A stretch of 12,135 bases of DNA, from contig CAYUNR010000046.1 of the NCBI GenBank assembly GCA_964446295.1, positions 1-12,135 of the forward strand. The letters run 5' to 3'. Positions 1 to 6,532 of the stretch are shown here, one piece after another. A program made the position numbers and the translations under genes. This DNA is from CAITNM01 sp964446295. GTDB lineage: Bacteria; Pseudomonadota; Alphaproteobacteria; Paracaedibacterales; CAITNM01. How positions within the stretch are numbered: position 1 is the stretch's first letter; each line of letters starts with the position of its first letter. Under the pieces are notes generated by a model. It did not search any database. It was not told where the DNA came from and saw only the letters and a program-made list of their open reading frames with translations.

Positions 1-727
1 AGATCTTGATGCCCGTGCCGTTGCAAACCCTACTGTTACAGACGTTTCTGCTTATATTGAATCAGAAAACACGCAAGGTACCATTACAATAAACGGGGTA
101 ACCACCTCAATCATTTCAGTAAATACAAATCTAGCTGATAATGTGACAAATGCTATAAACGCAGTCAACGCAATATCAAATGAAACTGGTGTAGTTGCTT
201 CCGCAAATGCTAATAGTCAATTAATTTTTACAGCAGCTGATGGACGAAACATCACAATTGAGTATGGTGAAGGTATTGAAAATACAGATTTTGGTGCAGT
301 AGACGCAAGCACAACAACTGGAACTATAACACTAACATCCAGCAAACCTATAACTATTGGCGGCGCTCATCCTGAGCACGCTGGCTTGACTGGTGGAACA
401 GTGTCTACTTTAACTGTGTTGGCTACAGCAGATTTAAGCACTCAAGCTAATGCAATTAGTTCTTTAGCAGTGATTGATGGTGCGATTGATGCAATTAGTG
501 ATATTCGCTCTAACTTCGGAGCTGTAGAAAACCGTTTGTACAGTGCGATTGAAAACTTAAGCAACAATTCGGTTAATCTGCAGGATGCAATGAGTCAAAT
601 AATGGACACTGACTTTGCTACTGAAATGTCGAATTTTGCTAGGCACCAAATTATGCAACAAGCAAGCACTACGATGCTAGCTCAAGCTAATGCTGAACCA
701 CAAAGCGTTCTCAAGCTACTTCAGTAA
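1..727 (+). repeat. Direct duplication of the flagellin 3' half (partner 1730-2456)
   Basis: Bases 1-727 align to 1730-2456 at a constant offset of 1729 with no insertion or deletion, ending at the same stop codon. Identity is patchy. Positions 141-211 have one mismatch (173) and 239-285 are identical, while flanking stretches differ frequently. This is a tandem gene duplication, with partial homogenisation inferred. Confidence 0.9.
2..727 (+). CDS. Flagellin, 3' part (5' end outside window)
   Basis: This is the structural subunit of the flagellar filament, exported through the flagellar type III apparatus. The frame is open from base 2 and gives 241 residues before TAA at 725-727. It begins in the variable central region, equivalent to residue 224 of the complete paralogue downstream. 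Visible are a flagellin IN-type segment (ITINGVTTSIISVN) and the conserved C-terminal D1/D0 helices, with DAMSQIMDTDFATEMSNFAR and the end MLAQANAEPQSVLKLLQ. This C-terminus is closer to the usual flagellin consensus (MLAQAN...) than that of the downstream copy (ILAYAN...). An internal GTG at 143 is not a plausible start because homology continues upstream of it. It aligns to the second flagellin with no indels. A hairpin terminator follows directly, so it is probably a separate transcription unit from the next gene. Confidence 0.95.
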   Translation, partial: DLDARAVANPTVTDVSAYIESENTQGTITINGVTTSIISVNTNLADNVTNAINAVNAISNETGVVASANANSQLIFTAADGRNITIEYGEGIENTDFGAVDASTTTGTITLTSSKPITIGGAHPEHAGLTGGTVSTLTVLATADLSTQANAISSLAVIDGAIDAISDIRSNFGAVENRLYSAIENLSNNSVNLQDAMSQIMDTDFATEMSNFARHQIMQQASTTMLAQANAEPQSVLKLLQ

Positions 728-748
728 AACCTATCTCTCTCAGTCTTC

Positions 749-785
749 AAAAGGCCATAGGATAAACTCCTATGGTCTTTTTTAT
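749..785 (+). terminator. Rho-independent terminator of the first flagellin
   Basis: CCATAGGA (755-762) pairs with TCCTATGG (768-775) around a 5-nt loop. The stem extends outward through A-rich bases pairing with the T-run, which continues TCTTTTTTATTT. It lies 22 bp after the stop codon. Its core stem resembles that of the terminator after the second flagellin. Confidence 0.88.
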
Positions 786-842
786 TTATTCTCATTCTAG
801 TTAGCTCATCAACCTGTACAATATTCTCAGTTCATCTCAATA

Positions 843-855
843 GGCAAAAATTGCC
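843..855. promoter_or_regulatory. Upstream palindrome 1 (putative activator site)
   Basis: GGCAAAAATTGCC is an interrupted palindrome, GGCAA-N3-TTGCC. It sits about 175 bp upstream of the predicted sigma-54 transcription start of the downstream flagellin. Its centre is 32 bp (about three helical turns) from a second site of the same design. In position and symmetry it resembles enhancer sites for NtrC-family activators such as FlbD on Caulobacter flagellar promoters. The protein that binds it is not known from this sequence. Confidence 0.55.
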
Positions 856-874
856 CACTCATCCTTCAAATAAC

Positions 875-887
875 GGCAAATTTTGCC
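875..887. promoter_or_regulatory. Upstream palindrome 2 (putative activator site)
   Basis: GGCAAATTTTGCC is a second GGCAA-N3-TTGCC palindrome, centred about 143 bp upstream of the predicted start. With palindrome 1 it forms a helically phased pair, as expected for cooperative binding by a sigma-54 activator. The assignment is inferred from symmetry, repetition and distance. Confidence 0.55.
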
Positions 888-997
888 CATAAAAAAACTA
901 TAATCGCATTTGTATCAATAAGAATCACTTTCTTTAAAAACCCACCACTCGCTCTATGCCTTGTTTCTAAAGTAGTTAAGTATACAAGTTCATTTTC

Positions 998-1013
998 TGG
1001 CACAAAAATTGCA
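998..1013 (+). promoter_or_regulatory. Sigma-54 (RpoN) promoter of the second flagellin
   Basis: TGGCACAAAAATTGCA matches the -24/-12 consensus TGGCAC-N5-TTGC. The invariant GG (999-1000) and GC (1011-1012) are separated by exactly 10 nt. The predicted start is near 1024, giving a leader of about 38 nt that contains the purine-rich Shine-Dalgarno AAGGAAAGAG at 1044-1053. Sigma-54 control of flagellins is established for Caulobacter and some other bacteria. The rest of the 728-1061 gap holds a terminator and two palindromes, and no gene. Confidence 0.85.
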
Positions 1014-1061
1014 CCAGACAGCTTGTCATACTAAAAAATAATTAAGGAAAGAGAGTACAAT

Positions 1062-2456
1062 ATGTCAGTGGTAATCAACACAAATTCATCGTCTTTAAAT
1101 GCGATACAAAACCTAGAAAGAAATAAATCTGCGTTAACTTTATCTATGGAAAAGTTGTCATCAGGATTGAAAATAAATAGAGCTGCTGATGATTCAGCTG
1201 GTATGTCTATTGCTTCTAGAATGGCTGCTCAAATTGGAAGTATGAATCAAGCATCTGCGAATGCTCAGTCTGGTGTTTCTCTGATTAATATTGCTGATGG
1301 AGCCCTAGGTTCTATTGCAAGCTCTTTATCAACACTGCGTGCTCTTGCAATACAAGCAGCAAACGGCACCCTAACAAGCAGCGATCGCTCATCGATTAAT
1401 GCAAACGCTGAATCACTTTTAACACAAATTAATAGTGTAGCTGAACAAACGAATTTTAATGGTCTTAACTTATTAGACGGTACGCTTAATACAATTTTAC
1501 AAGTTGGCACGGAAAAGGGAGACACTATTGCGCTTGCTGCTAAATCTGCAAATACTGCAGACATCGGTGCTGTTATCCTTACTAGCGACTCTGTTAATGA
1601 AGCTCTTGGTGCTGGAGATTTAGTTATTAATGCAGCAGCTATTAGGGCATCTGAGGATGATGGAGTCAGTTATCATTGCGCTGACGGCAGTGCTATAGCC
1701 ATAGCTGCTGCTATTAATGGAAATGGAACAGATCTTGACGCCCGTGCCGTTGCAAACCCTACTATTACTGATGTTACTGAATTTGATGAATCAACAAATA
1801 CAGGAGGAAGAATCGTAGTAAACGGCGTGGCCACTTCGGTTATTTCCATAAATGAACATCTAGATGAAAATGTGACAAATGCTATAAACGCAGTCAACGC
1901 ATTATCAAATGAAACTGGTGTAGTTGCTTCCGCAAATGCTGATGGTCAGCTGATTTTCACAGCTCAAGATGGACGAAACATCACAATTGAGTATGGTGAA
2001 GGTATTGAAAATACTGATCTTGGTTCAGTGGATGCTGGCACAACTCGTGCTTCTGTAACATTAACATCAAGCAAACCCATAACTATTGGAGGTGCACATC
2101 CAGATCACGCTGGATTGACTGGTGGAACTACATCTACTCTAACTGCACTAGATACAGCAGATTTAAGCACTCAAACTAATGCAATTCGTTCTTTAGCAGT
2201 AATTGATGGTGCGATTGATGCAATTAGTGATATTCGCTCTAATTTTGGAGCTGTTGAAAACCGTTTGTACAGTGCAATTGAGAACTTAAGCAACAATTCA
2301 GTTAATCTTCAAGATGCAAGAAGTCAAATAATGGATACTGACTTTGCAGTTGAAATGGCGAATTTTGCAAGACTTCAGATTATGCAACAAGCGGCGACTT
2401 CAATTTTAGCATATGCAAATGCTGCACCACAGAATGTTTTAAAACTTCTTCAGTAA
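1062..2456 (+). CDS. Flagellin (complete, second of tandem pair)
   Basis: This is a filament subunit of 464 residues with the usual flagellin layout. The N-terminal D0/D1 helices run from about residue 5 to 140 (NTNSSSLNAIQNL, SGLKINRAADDSAGMSIASRM, QTNFNGLNLLDG). A variable centre spans about 145-370, with GDLVIN at 185-190 and an IN-type segment at 250-310. The C-terminal D1/D0 helices run from about 378 to 464 (MDTDFAVEMANFARLQIMQQA, ending LKLLQ). The ATG follows AAGGAAAGAG at good spacing and lies under a sigma-54 promoter. At the Salmonella TLR5-contact positions, R90 corresponds to Thr91 and E114 to Asn115, as expected for alphaproteobacterial flagellins that escape TLR5. The centre carries one Cys (206), which is uncommon in flagellins. 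The last residues (ILAYANAAPQN) depart from consensus, so the two copies may make slightly different filament subunits. Confidence 0.97.
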   Translation: MSVVINTNSSSLNAIQNLERNKSALTLSMEKLSSGLKINRAADDSAGMSIASRMAAQIGSMNQASANAQSGVSLINIADGALGSIASSLSTLRALAIQAANGTLTSSDRSSINANAESLLTQINSVAEQTNFNGLNLLDGTLNTILQVGTEKGDTIALAAKSANTADIGAVILTSDSVNEALGAGDLVINAAAIRASEDDGVSYHCADGSAIAIAAAINGNGTDLDARAVANPTITDVTEFDESTNTGGRIVVNGVATSVISINEHLDENVTNAINAVNALSNETGVVASANADGQLIFTAQDGRNITIEYGEGIENTDLGSVDAGTTRASVTLTSSKPITIGGAHPDHAGLTGGTTSTLTALDTADLSTQTNAIRSLAVIDGAIDAISDIRSNFGAVENRLYSAIENLSNNSVNLQDARSQIMDTDFAVEMANFARLQIMQQAATSILAYANAAPQNVLKLLQ

Positions 2457-2475
2457 TAAAACGTTTAAGAAAACT

Positions 2476-2511
2476 AAAAGCCATAGGGCCGAAAACCCTA
2501 TGGCTTTTTTT
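2476..2511. terminator. Bidirectional terminator between flagellin and rnpB
   Basis: AAAAGCCATAGGG (2476-2488) pairs perfectly with CCCTATGGCTTTT (2496-2508) around a 7-nt loop. A T-run follows on the plus strand, and AAAA on the 5' arm provides a U-run when read from the minus strand. It ends the flagellin transcript and lies just beyond the 3' end of the convergent RNase P RNA, so it can serve both. Confidence 0.92.
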
Positions 2512-2532
2512 ATTTCGCAAAAAGTTTGTTAA

Positions 2533-2926
2533 TTGTCAGTAGCCTATAAGCCGGGTTCTGTCCAAGCACAATGTGCCTTGGGCGACCATTCCTCTGGGAT
2601 GACAGTTACCTGCCACCTCGTGCAACCTACCCGAGCAAAAAACGGTGCACAAACACACCGGGCCCGAAAGCCTTTTGCCCCTATTTGGTCTTGCTCCGGA
2701 TGGGGTTTACCTTGCAAAGCATGTCACCATGCTCACGGTGCGCTCTTACCGCACCTTTTCACCCTTACCAACTTAGATTTTGCAACTTAAATTGGCGGTA
2801 CGTTTTCTGTGGCACTTTCCCTAAAATGGGCTTTTAGCCCACCCCGCTGGACGTTATCCAGCATCCTGTTTGTAAGGAGCCCGGACTTTCCTCTGCATGA
2901 CACAGCGATCGCCCAGCTACTGACCT
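2533..2926 (-). ncRNA. rnpB: RNase P RNA, bacterial class A
   Basis: This is the catalytic RNA that matures the 5' end of tRNA precursors together with RnpA. Read on the minus strand it carries the universal conserved blocks in order: GAGGAAAGUCCGGGC (around 2894-2880), GGUAAGGGUGAAAAGGUGCG, GAGCAAGACCAAAUAGGGG (around 2696-2677) and ACAGAACCCGGCUUAU (2561-2546). The ends were set from helix P1, where GUCAGUAGC (minus strand, 2924-2916) pairs with GCUACUGAC (2543-2535). The length of about 390 nt fits the family (E. coli 377). A possible -10 element, TATAAA, lies on the minus strand at 2950-2945, but I see no good -35. Long open frames across the region are chance. Exact ends are uncertain by a few bases. 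Confidence 0.96.
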
Positions 2927-3036
2927 CTGGAAGGCTAGCTCATTTTTATAAGTTAAGCAAAAGTTTTGTATATTCATTTTCATGGACGTCTGCTTACTTT
3001 TCTGATACTTTTTCTTTGTATATGTAATCCCTGTAT

Positions 3037-3040
3037 GGAG
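3037..3040 (+). promoter_or_regulatory. Shine-Dalgarno of infC that fixes an ATT start
   Basis: GGAG at 3037-3040 stands 7 nt before ATT at 3048. No other Shine-Dalgarno-like sequence sits in front of an initiation-like codon between the in-frame stop (TGA, 3003-3005) and the conserved IF3 N-terminus, so this element decides the start. Confidence 0.8.
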
Positions 3041-3047
3041 ACTAGTT

Positions 3048-3599
3048 ATTAGCCGATTTCCCAACGATGGCACTAATCAACGCGAATCACGCGGACATGA
3101 TGGACCTAGAATAAATAATGAAATTCACGCTTCAAGTGTTCGGCTGATTGATGAGGCAGGAGAAATGCTTGGTATTGTAACAAAATCAGAAGCAATGAAT
3201 TTGGCACAGAGAGCTGGTATGGATTTGGTTGAGGTTTCTCCAAATGCTGAGCCGCCTGTTTGTAAAATTCTTGATTTTGGAAAATACAAGTACGAATTAC
3301 AAAAGAAAAAAGCTGAAGCAAAGAAAAAGCAAAAAGTCGTTGAAGTGAAAGAAATTCAGCTGCGCCCAATGATTGACCCCCATGATTTCGGTATAAAATG
3401 CAAAGCCATTCAGCGGTTTATTGAAGAAGGCAACAAAGTTAAAATTATCATGCGTTTTCGTGGTCGTGAGTTATCACACCAAAATATTGGCTACGAAATT
3501 TTAATGAAAGTGAAGACCCAGTTTGAGGAAGTGTCAAAAGTTGATCACAGCCCAAAACTGGAAGGTAAACAAATGATTATGATTATTAGCCCCAAATAA
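3048..3599 (+). CDS. infC: Translation initiation factor IF-3 (ATT start)
   Basis: IF-3 binds the 30S subunit, prevents premature 50S joining and rejects poor start codons. The N-domain signature is clear (RINNEIHASSVRLIDEAGE, then MLGIVTKSEAMNLAQRAGMD, then LVEVSPNAEPPVCKILDFGK). A Lys-rich linker around 100-115 and the C-domain (RPMIDPHDFGIKCKAIQRFI, MRFRGRELSHQNIG) follow. The ATG at 3165 would delete the first part of the conserved N-domain. Upstream in frame to the stop at 3003-3005 there is no ATG, GTG or TTG. ATT at 3048, 7 nt after GGAG, gives 183 residues (E. coli 180). In E. coli the AUU start of infC lets IF-3 repress its own synthesis, and the same is inferred here. It heads a tight run with secG and pyrG rather than the frequent rpmI-rplT neighbours. 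Confidence 0.93.
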   Translation: MSRFPNDGTNQRESRGHDGPRINNEIHASSVRLIDEAGEMLGIVTKSEAMNLAQRAGMDLVEVSPNAEPPVCKILDFGKYKYELQKKKAEAKKKQKVVEVKEIQLRPMIDPHDFGIKCKAIQRFIEEGNKVKIIMRFRGRELSHQNIGYEILMKVKTQFEEVSKVDHSPKLEGKQMIMIISPK

Positions 3600-3614
3600 C
3601 AATCGAGGATTTAT

Positions 3615-3887
3615 ATGAACACCCTATTAATTATACAAATTTTTATAACGTTGGCACTTATTGGCGCTATTCTTTTGCAACGCAGTGAAGGTGGCGCACT
3701 TGGTATGGGAAGCGGTGGCAACAGCTCAAGCATGTTTACAGCCCGTGGATCAGCGAACCTTTTAACTAGGGTAACAGCAGTATTAGCTGCTTTGTTTATG
3801 GGGAATTGCTTGATTATGACTGTAGTTACAAGTCATTCGATTAAAAACGAAACGAAAGTCGTTAGCCAAACTCCAAGCCAATCGTAA
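3615..3887 (+). CDS. secG: Preprotein translocase subunit SecG
   Basis: This is a small inner-membrane subunit of the SecYEG translocon that assists SecA-driven export. The 90 residues carry two hydrophobic segments (about 3-21 and 50-69). Between them is the family hallmark loop LLQRSEGGALGMG followed by FTARGSANLLTRVTAVLAALF. The length and two-membrane-segment topology are standard for bacterial SecG. The ATG follows GAGGA (3605-3609) with 5-nt spacing. The gene starts 15 bp after infC and ends 3 bp before pyrG, so it is co-transcribed with both. The C-terminal tail (KNETKVVSQTPSQS) is short and polar. Confidence 0.95.
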   Translation: MNTLLIIQIFITLALIGAILLQRSEGGALGMGSGGNSSSMFTARGSANLLTRVTAVLAALFMGNCLIMTVVTSHSIKNETKVVSQTPSQS

Positions 3888-3890
3888 ATC

Positions 3891-5492
3891 ATGGCTAAAT
3901 TTATTTTCACAACCGGTGGTGTTAGCTCATCTCTTGGTAAAGGTCTTGCATGTGCTGCATTGGGGGCACTATTGCAAGCACGCGGTTTAACAGTTCGATT
4001 GCGTAAACTTGATCCATACTTGAACGTTGACCCAGGCACAATGAACCCATATCAACATGGAGAGGTTTTTGTAACTTCTGATGGTGCCGAAGCAGACCTT
4101 GATTTAGGGCATTACGAGCGGTTTACCAACCAAGATGCAACAAAATTTGATAGCATCACTAGCGGTAGAATTTATTCATCTGTTATAGCGAAAGAGCGCC
4201 GTGGAGATTATTTGGGTGCGACTGTTCAAGTTATTCCACATATTACCGACGAAATTAAAGCTTTTATCTGCAATGGCAGTAATGATGTCGATATAATTAT
4301 TTGTGAAGTAGGCGGCACCGTTGGTGACATTGAAGCTTTGCCATTTTTTGAAGCGATGCGCCAGTTACGCAATGAACTTGGCAATGAAAATAGCCTGCTT
4401 ATTCACGTTACCCTTTTGCCATTTTTGGCAGCAGCTGGTGAGCTTAAAACAAAACCAACACAGCATTCGGTTCAAGCATTACAAACGCTAGGACTTCGCC
4501 CTGATATATTGTTATGCCGAAGTGAGCATGAAATTCCAGATGATGCGAAACAAAAGCTAGCCTTGTTTTGCAACGTAGCTTATGAAAATGTTATTCGCGC
4601 ACAAGACGCTGGAAACATTTATGAAATTCCTACTGTGTATCATAAGGAAGGGCTTGATGCAGCTGTTGCAAAAGCGTTCAAAATTAACGCAGCACCTGAC
4701 TTAAAGCCATGGAATGACCTAATTGTTATGCTGAAAAATCCTAAAGCTAAAATTAGAATTGGCATTGTTGGAAAATATGTCCAACTTAAAGATGCGTACA
4801 AATCTCTTGATCAAGCCATTACCCATGCTGGCATTGCTGAGCAAGCTGAAATTGAAAAAATTTGGATTGATGCAGAAGACGAAACACTTCTTACCAAGAT
4901 TCAAAGCGTTGATGGACTAATTATTCCTGGTGGATTTGGCGAACGTGGAATTGATGGAAAAATTAAAGCAATCAATTACGCTAGAAAAAATAATGTGCCG
5001 CTCCTTGGTATATGCTTAGGTATGCAGTTAAGCGTAGTTGAGGCAGCTCGTACTGAACTTGGCATGGTTGATGCTTCAAGTACAGAATTTGGCCCAACAA
5101 ACACTCCAATTGTTGCCCGCATGACCGAATGGATGAGCGGCGAGCAAAAAGAACTTCGTGGCATTTCTGATGATATGGGTGGCACTATGCGTCTTGGGTC
5201 ATTTGCGTGCACTATTGCTGAAGGCACTCTTGCTCATAATTTATATAACAAAATACAAATTGACGAACGTCACCGACACCGTTATGAAGTGAACTTCAAA
5301 TACCGTGAAGAGTTAGAAAACAAAGGGTACGTGTTTTCAGGTATGTCACCAGATGGGCTTTTGCCTGAAATTGTTGAATACCACCCTCACCCATTTTTTA
5401 TAGCTTGTCAGTTTCACCCTGAGCTAAAATCACGGCCATTTAGTCCGCATCCGTTGTTTACAGGTTTAGTTCGGGCATGTTTGCCAAAATAA
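3891..5492 (+). CDS. pyrG: CTP synthase (glutamine-hydrolysing)
   Basis: It makes CTP from UTP, ATP and glutamine, the last step of de novo pyrimidine nucleotide synthesis, in the cytoplasm. The 533 residues cover both domains. The N-terminal amidoligase has P-loop GGVSSSLGKG (9-18), LDPYLNVDPGTMNPYQHGEV (40-59), Asp71 in DLDLGHYERF and EVGGTVGDIE (139-148). The C-terminal class I glutamine amidotransferase has GGFGERG (347-353), nucleophile Cys375 in GICLGMQ, and His509/Glu511 in QFHPELKSRP. All catalytic residues are present. The P-loop reads GGVSSS where GGVVSS is usual, a mild variant. The start lies 3 bp after the secG stop with no clear Shine-Dalgarno of its own, so translational coupling to secG is likely. 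Confidence 0.98.
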   Translation: MAKFIFTTGGVSSSLGKGLACAALGALLQARGLTVRLRKLDPYLNVDPGTMNPYQHGEVFVTSDGAEADLDLGHYERFTNQDATKFDSITSGRIYSSVIAKERRGDYLGATVQVIPHITDEIKAFICNGSNDVDIIICEVGGTVGDIEALPFFEAMRQLRNELGNENSLLIHVTLLPFLAAAGELKTKPTQHSVQALQTLGLRPDILLCRSEHEIPDDAKQKLALFCNVAYENVIRAQDAGNIYEIPTVYHKEGLDAAVAKAFKINAAPDLKPWNDLIVMLKNPKAKIRIGIVGKYVQLKDAYKSLDQAITHAGIAEQAEIEKIWIDAEDETLLTKIQSVDGLIIPGGFGERGIDGKIKAINYARKNNVPLLGICLGMQLSVVEAARTELGMVDASSTEFGPTNTPIVARMTEWMSGEQKELRGISDDMGGTMRLGSFACTIAEGTLAHNLYNKIQIDERHRHRYEVNFKYREELENKGYVFSGMSPDGLLPEIVEYHPHPFFIACQFHPELKSRPFSPHPLFTGLVRACLPK

Positions 5493-5506
5493 GTTGAGAT
5501 TACACA

Positions 5507-5537
5507 CTGGATTGCCACGCTTTGCTCGCAATGACGG
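5507..5537. repeat. Palindromic interspersed repeat (REP/MITE-like) between pyrG and trxB
   Basis: The segment begins CTGGATTGCCACGC and ends CTCGCAATGACGG. Its arms ATTGC (5511-5515) and GCAAT (5528-5532) can pair. The ATTGC...GCAATGACG pattern is, from memory, a common short dispersed repeat in many alphaproteobacterial genomes. Its GC content is higher than its surroundings. Only one copy is in the window, so dispersal cannot be shown here. Confidence 0.6.
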
Positions 5538-5559
5538 CGCGGTAATGGAGAAAAAATAA

Positions 5560-6495
5560 ATGACTAATCACACAAAAGTTTTAATCATTGGTGCTGGCCC
5601 TGCCGGATACACTGCAGCTATTTACGCCGCTCGCGCAAACTTGCAACCTATTCAATTATTGGGCCCCCAACCTGGTGGACAATTAACAATTACTACTGAT
5701 GTAGAAAACTACCCTGGTTTCAAAGATGTTATTCAAGGCCCATGGCTAATGGAACAAATGCATGCTCAAGCTGCTCATGTAGGCACTGATATGCGCTATG
5801 AATCGGTAGAAAGTGTTGATTTTTCAAAGCGTCCTTTCGTCGTTACAACTGATACCCCTGCAACTTATACGGCTGATGCGGTAATTATTGCAACCGGTGC
5901 ACAAGCAAAATGGTTAGGATTGGACAGCGAAACGCATTACCGCGGATATGGTATATCAGGGTGCGCAACTTGCGATGGTTTCTTTTTCAAAAACAAGAAC
6001 GTTGCGGTTATCGGCGGCGGAAATTCAGCCGTTGAAGAAGCAATATATTTAACTAATCACTGCGCTCATGTGACGCTTATCCACCGTCGTGACCATTTAC
6101 GCGCTGAAAAAATTGCTCAAGACAGAATGTTTAAAAATCCTAAAATTTCTGTAATCTGGGATTCAGCCGTTGAAGAATTCTTAGGCAGCGATCAACCATT
6201 TAGAAGCCTAACTGGTTTGAAGCTTAAAAATTTAAAAACTCAAGAAATTTCAGAGCACGTATTTGACGGGGCGTTTGTAGCAATTGGCCACTCGCCAATG
6301 AATGGTCCATTCAAAGATCAGCTGGCATGTGATGCGGAAGGCTACATTATTACAACGCCTGGCAGCACAGCAACTTCAATACCAGGTGTATATGCTGCCG
6401 GTGATGTGCAAGACAAAATTTTCCGTCAAGCTGTAACCGCCGCTGGTCAAGGGTGCATGGCTGCCCTTGAAGCAGAAAAATTTGTGAATCATTAG
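5560..6495 (+). CDS. trxB: Thioredoxin reductase (NADPH)
   Basis: This FAD flavoenzyme transfers electrons from NADPH to thioredoxin in the cytoplasm. The 311 residues have the family's normal length. They carry the FAD-binding GAGPAGYTAAIYAARANLQP (11-30), GGQLTITTDVENYPGF (39-54), the redox-active CATC (Cys135, Cys138) and the NADPH-binding GGGNSAVEEA (152-161). HRRDHLRA (175-182) supplies the basic residues that recognise the 2'-phosphate. The C-terminal FAD motif is AAGDV plus RQAVTAAGQGCMAA (279-302). The ATG follows GGAG (5547-5550) with 9-nt spacing. A short palindromic repeat separates it from pyrG, so it may have its own promoter. The stop codon lies inside the first unit of an ATTAG pentanucleotide repeat. 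Confidence 0.97.
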   Translation: MTNHTKVLIIGAGPAGYTAAIYAARANLQPIQLLGPQPGGQLTITTDVENYPGFKDVIQGPWLMEQMHAQAAHVGTDMRYESVESVDFSKRPFVVTTDTPATYTADAVIIATGAQAKWLGLDSETHYRGYGISGCATCDGFFFKNKNVAVIGGGNSAVEEAIYLTNHCAHVTLIHRRDHLRAEKIAQDRMFKNPKISVIWDSAVEEFLGSDQPFRSLTGLKLKNLKTQEISEHVFDGAFVAIGHSPMNGPFKDQLACDAEGYIITTPGSTATSIPGVYAAGDVQDKIFRQAVTAAGQGCMAALEAEKFVNH

Positions 6496-6525
6496 ATTAG
6501 ATTAGATTAGATTAGATTAGATTAG
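6491..6525 (+). repeat. Pentanucleotide tandem repeat (ATTAG)7
   Basis: Seven perfect head-to-tail ATTAG units run over 35 bp. The trxB stop TAG (6493-6495) is inside unit 1. Changes in copy number would lengthen only the 3' untranslated segment and leave the protein unchanged. The array sits 7 bp before the terminator hairpin. Confidence 0.97.
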
Positions 6526-6532
6526 GTAAGAC

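Noticed and set aside
843..887. GGCAA...TTGCC palindromes as extra sigma-54 promoters
   Set aside because: GG and GC are separated by 8 nt rather than the required 10, and their symmetry suits a protein-binding site better.
2905..2912. GCGATCGC octamer palindrome
   Set aside because: It is a single occurrence inside the RNase P RNA gene; chance or RNA structure is sufficient.
2533..3027. Overlapping plus-strand open frames of 72-88 codons
   Set aside because: They lie over RNase P RNA on the opposite strand and over its upstream region. They have no Shine-Dalgarno and no protein-like composition.
3165..3599. ATG at 3165 as the infC start
   Set aside because: It would remove the conserved IF-3 N-terminal segment encoded upstream in the same frame, and it has no better ribosome site than ATT 3048.
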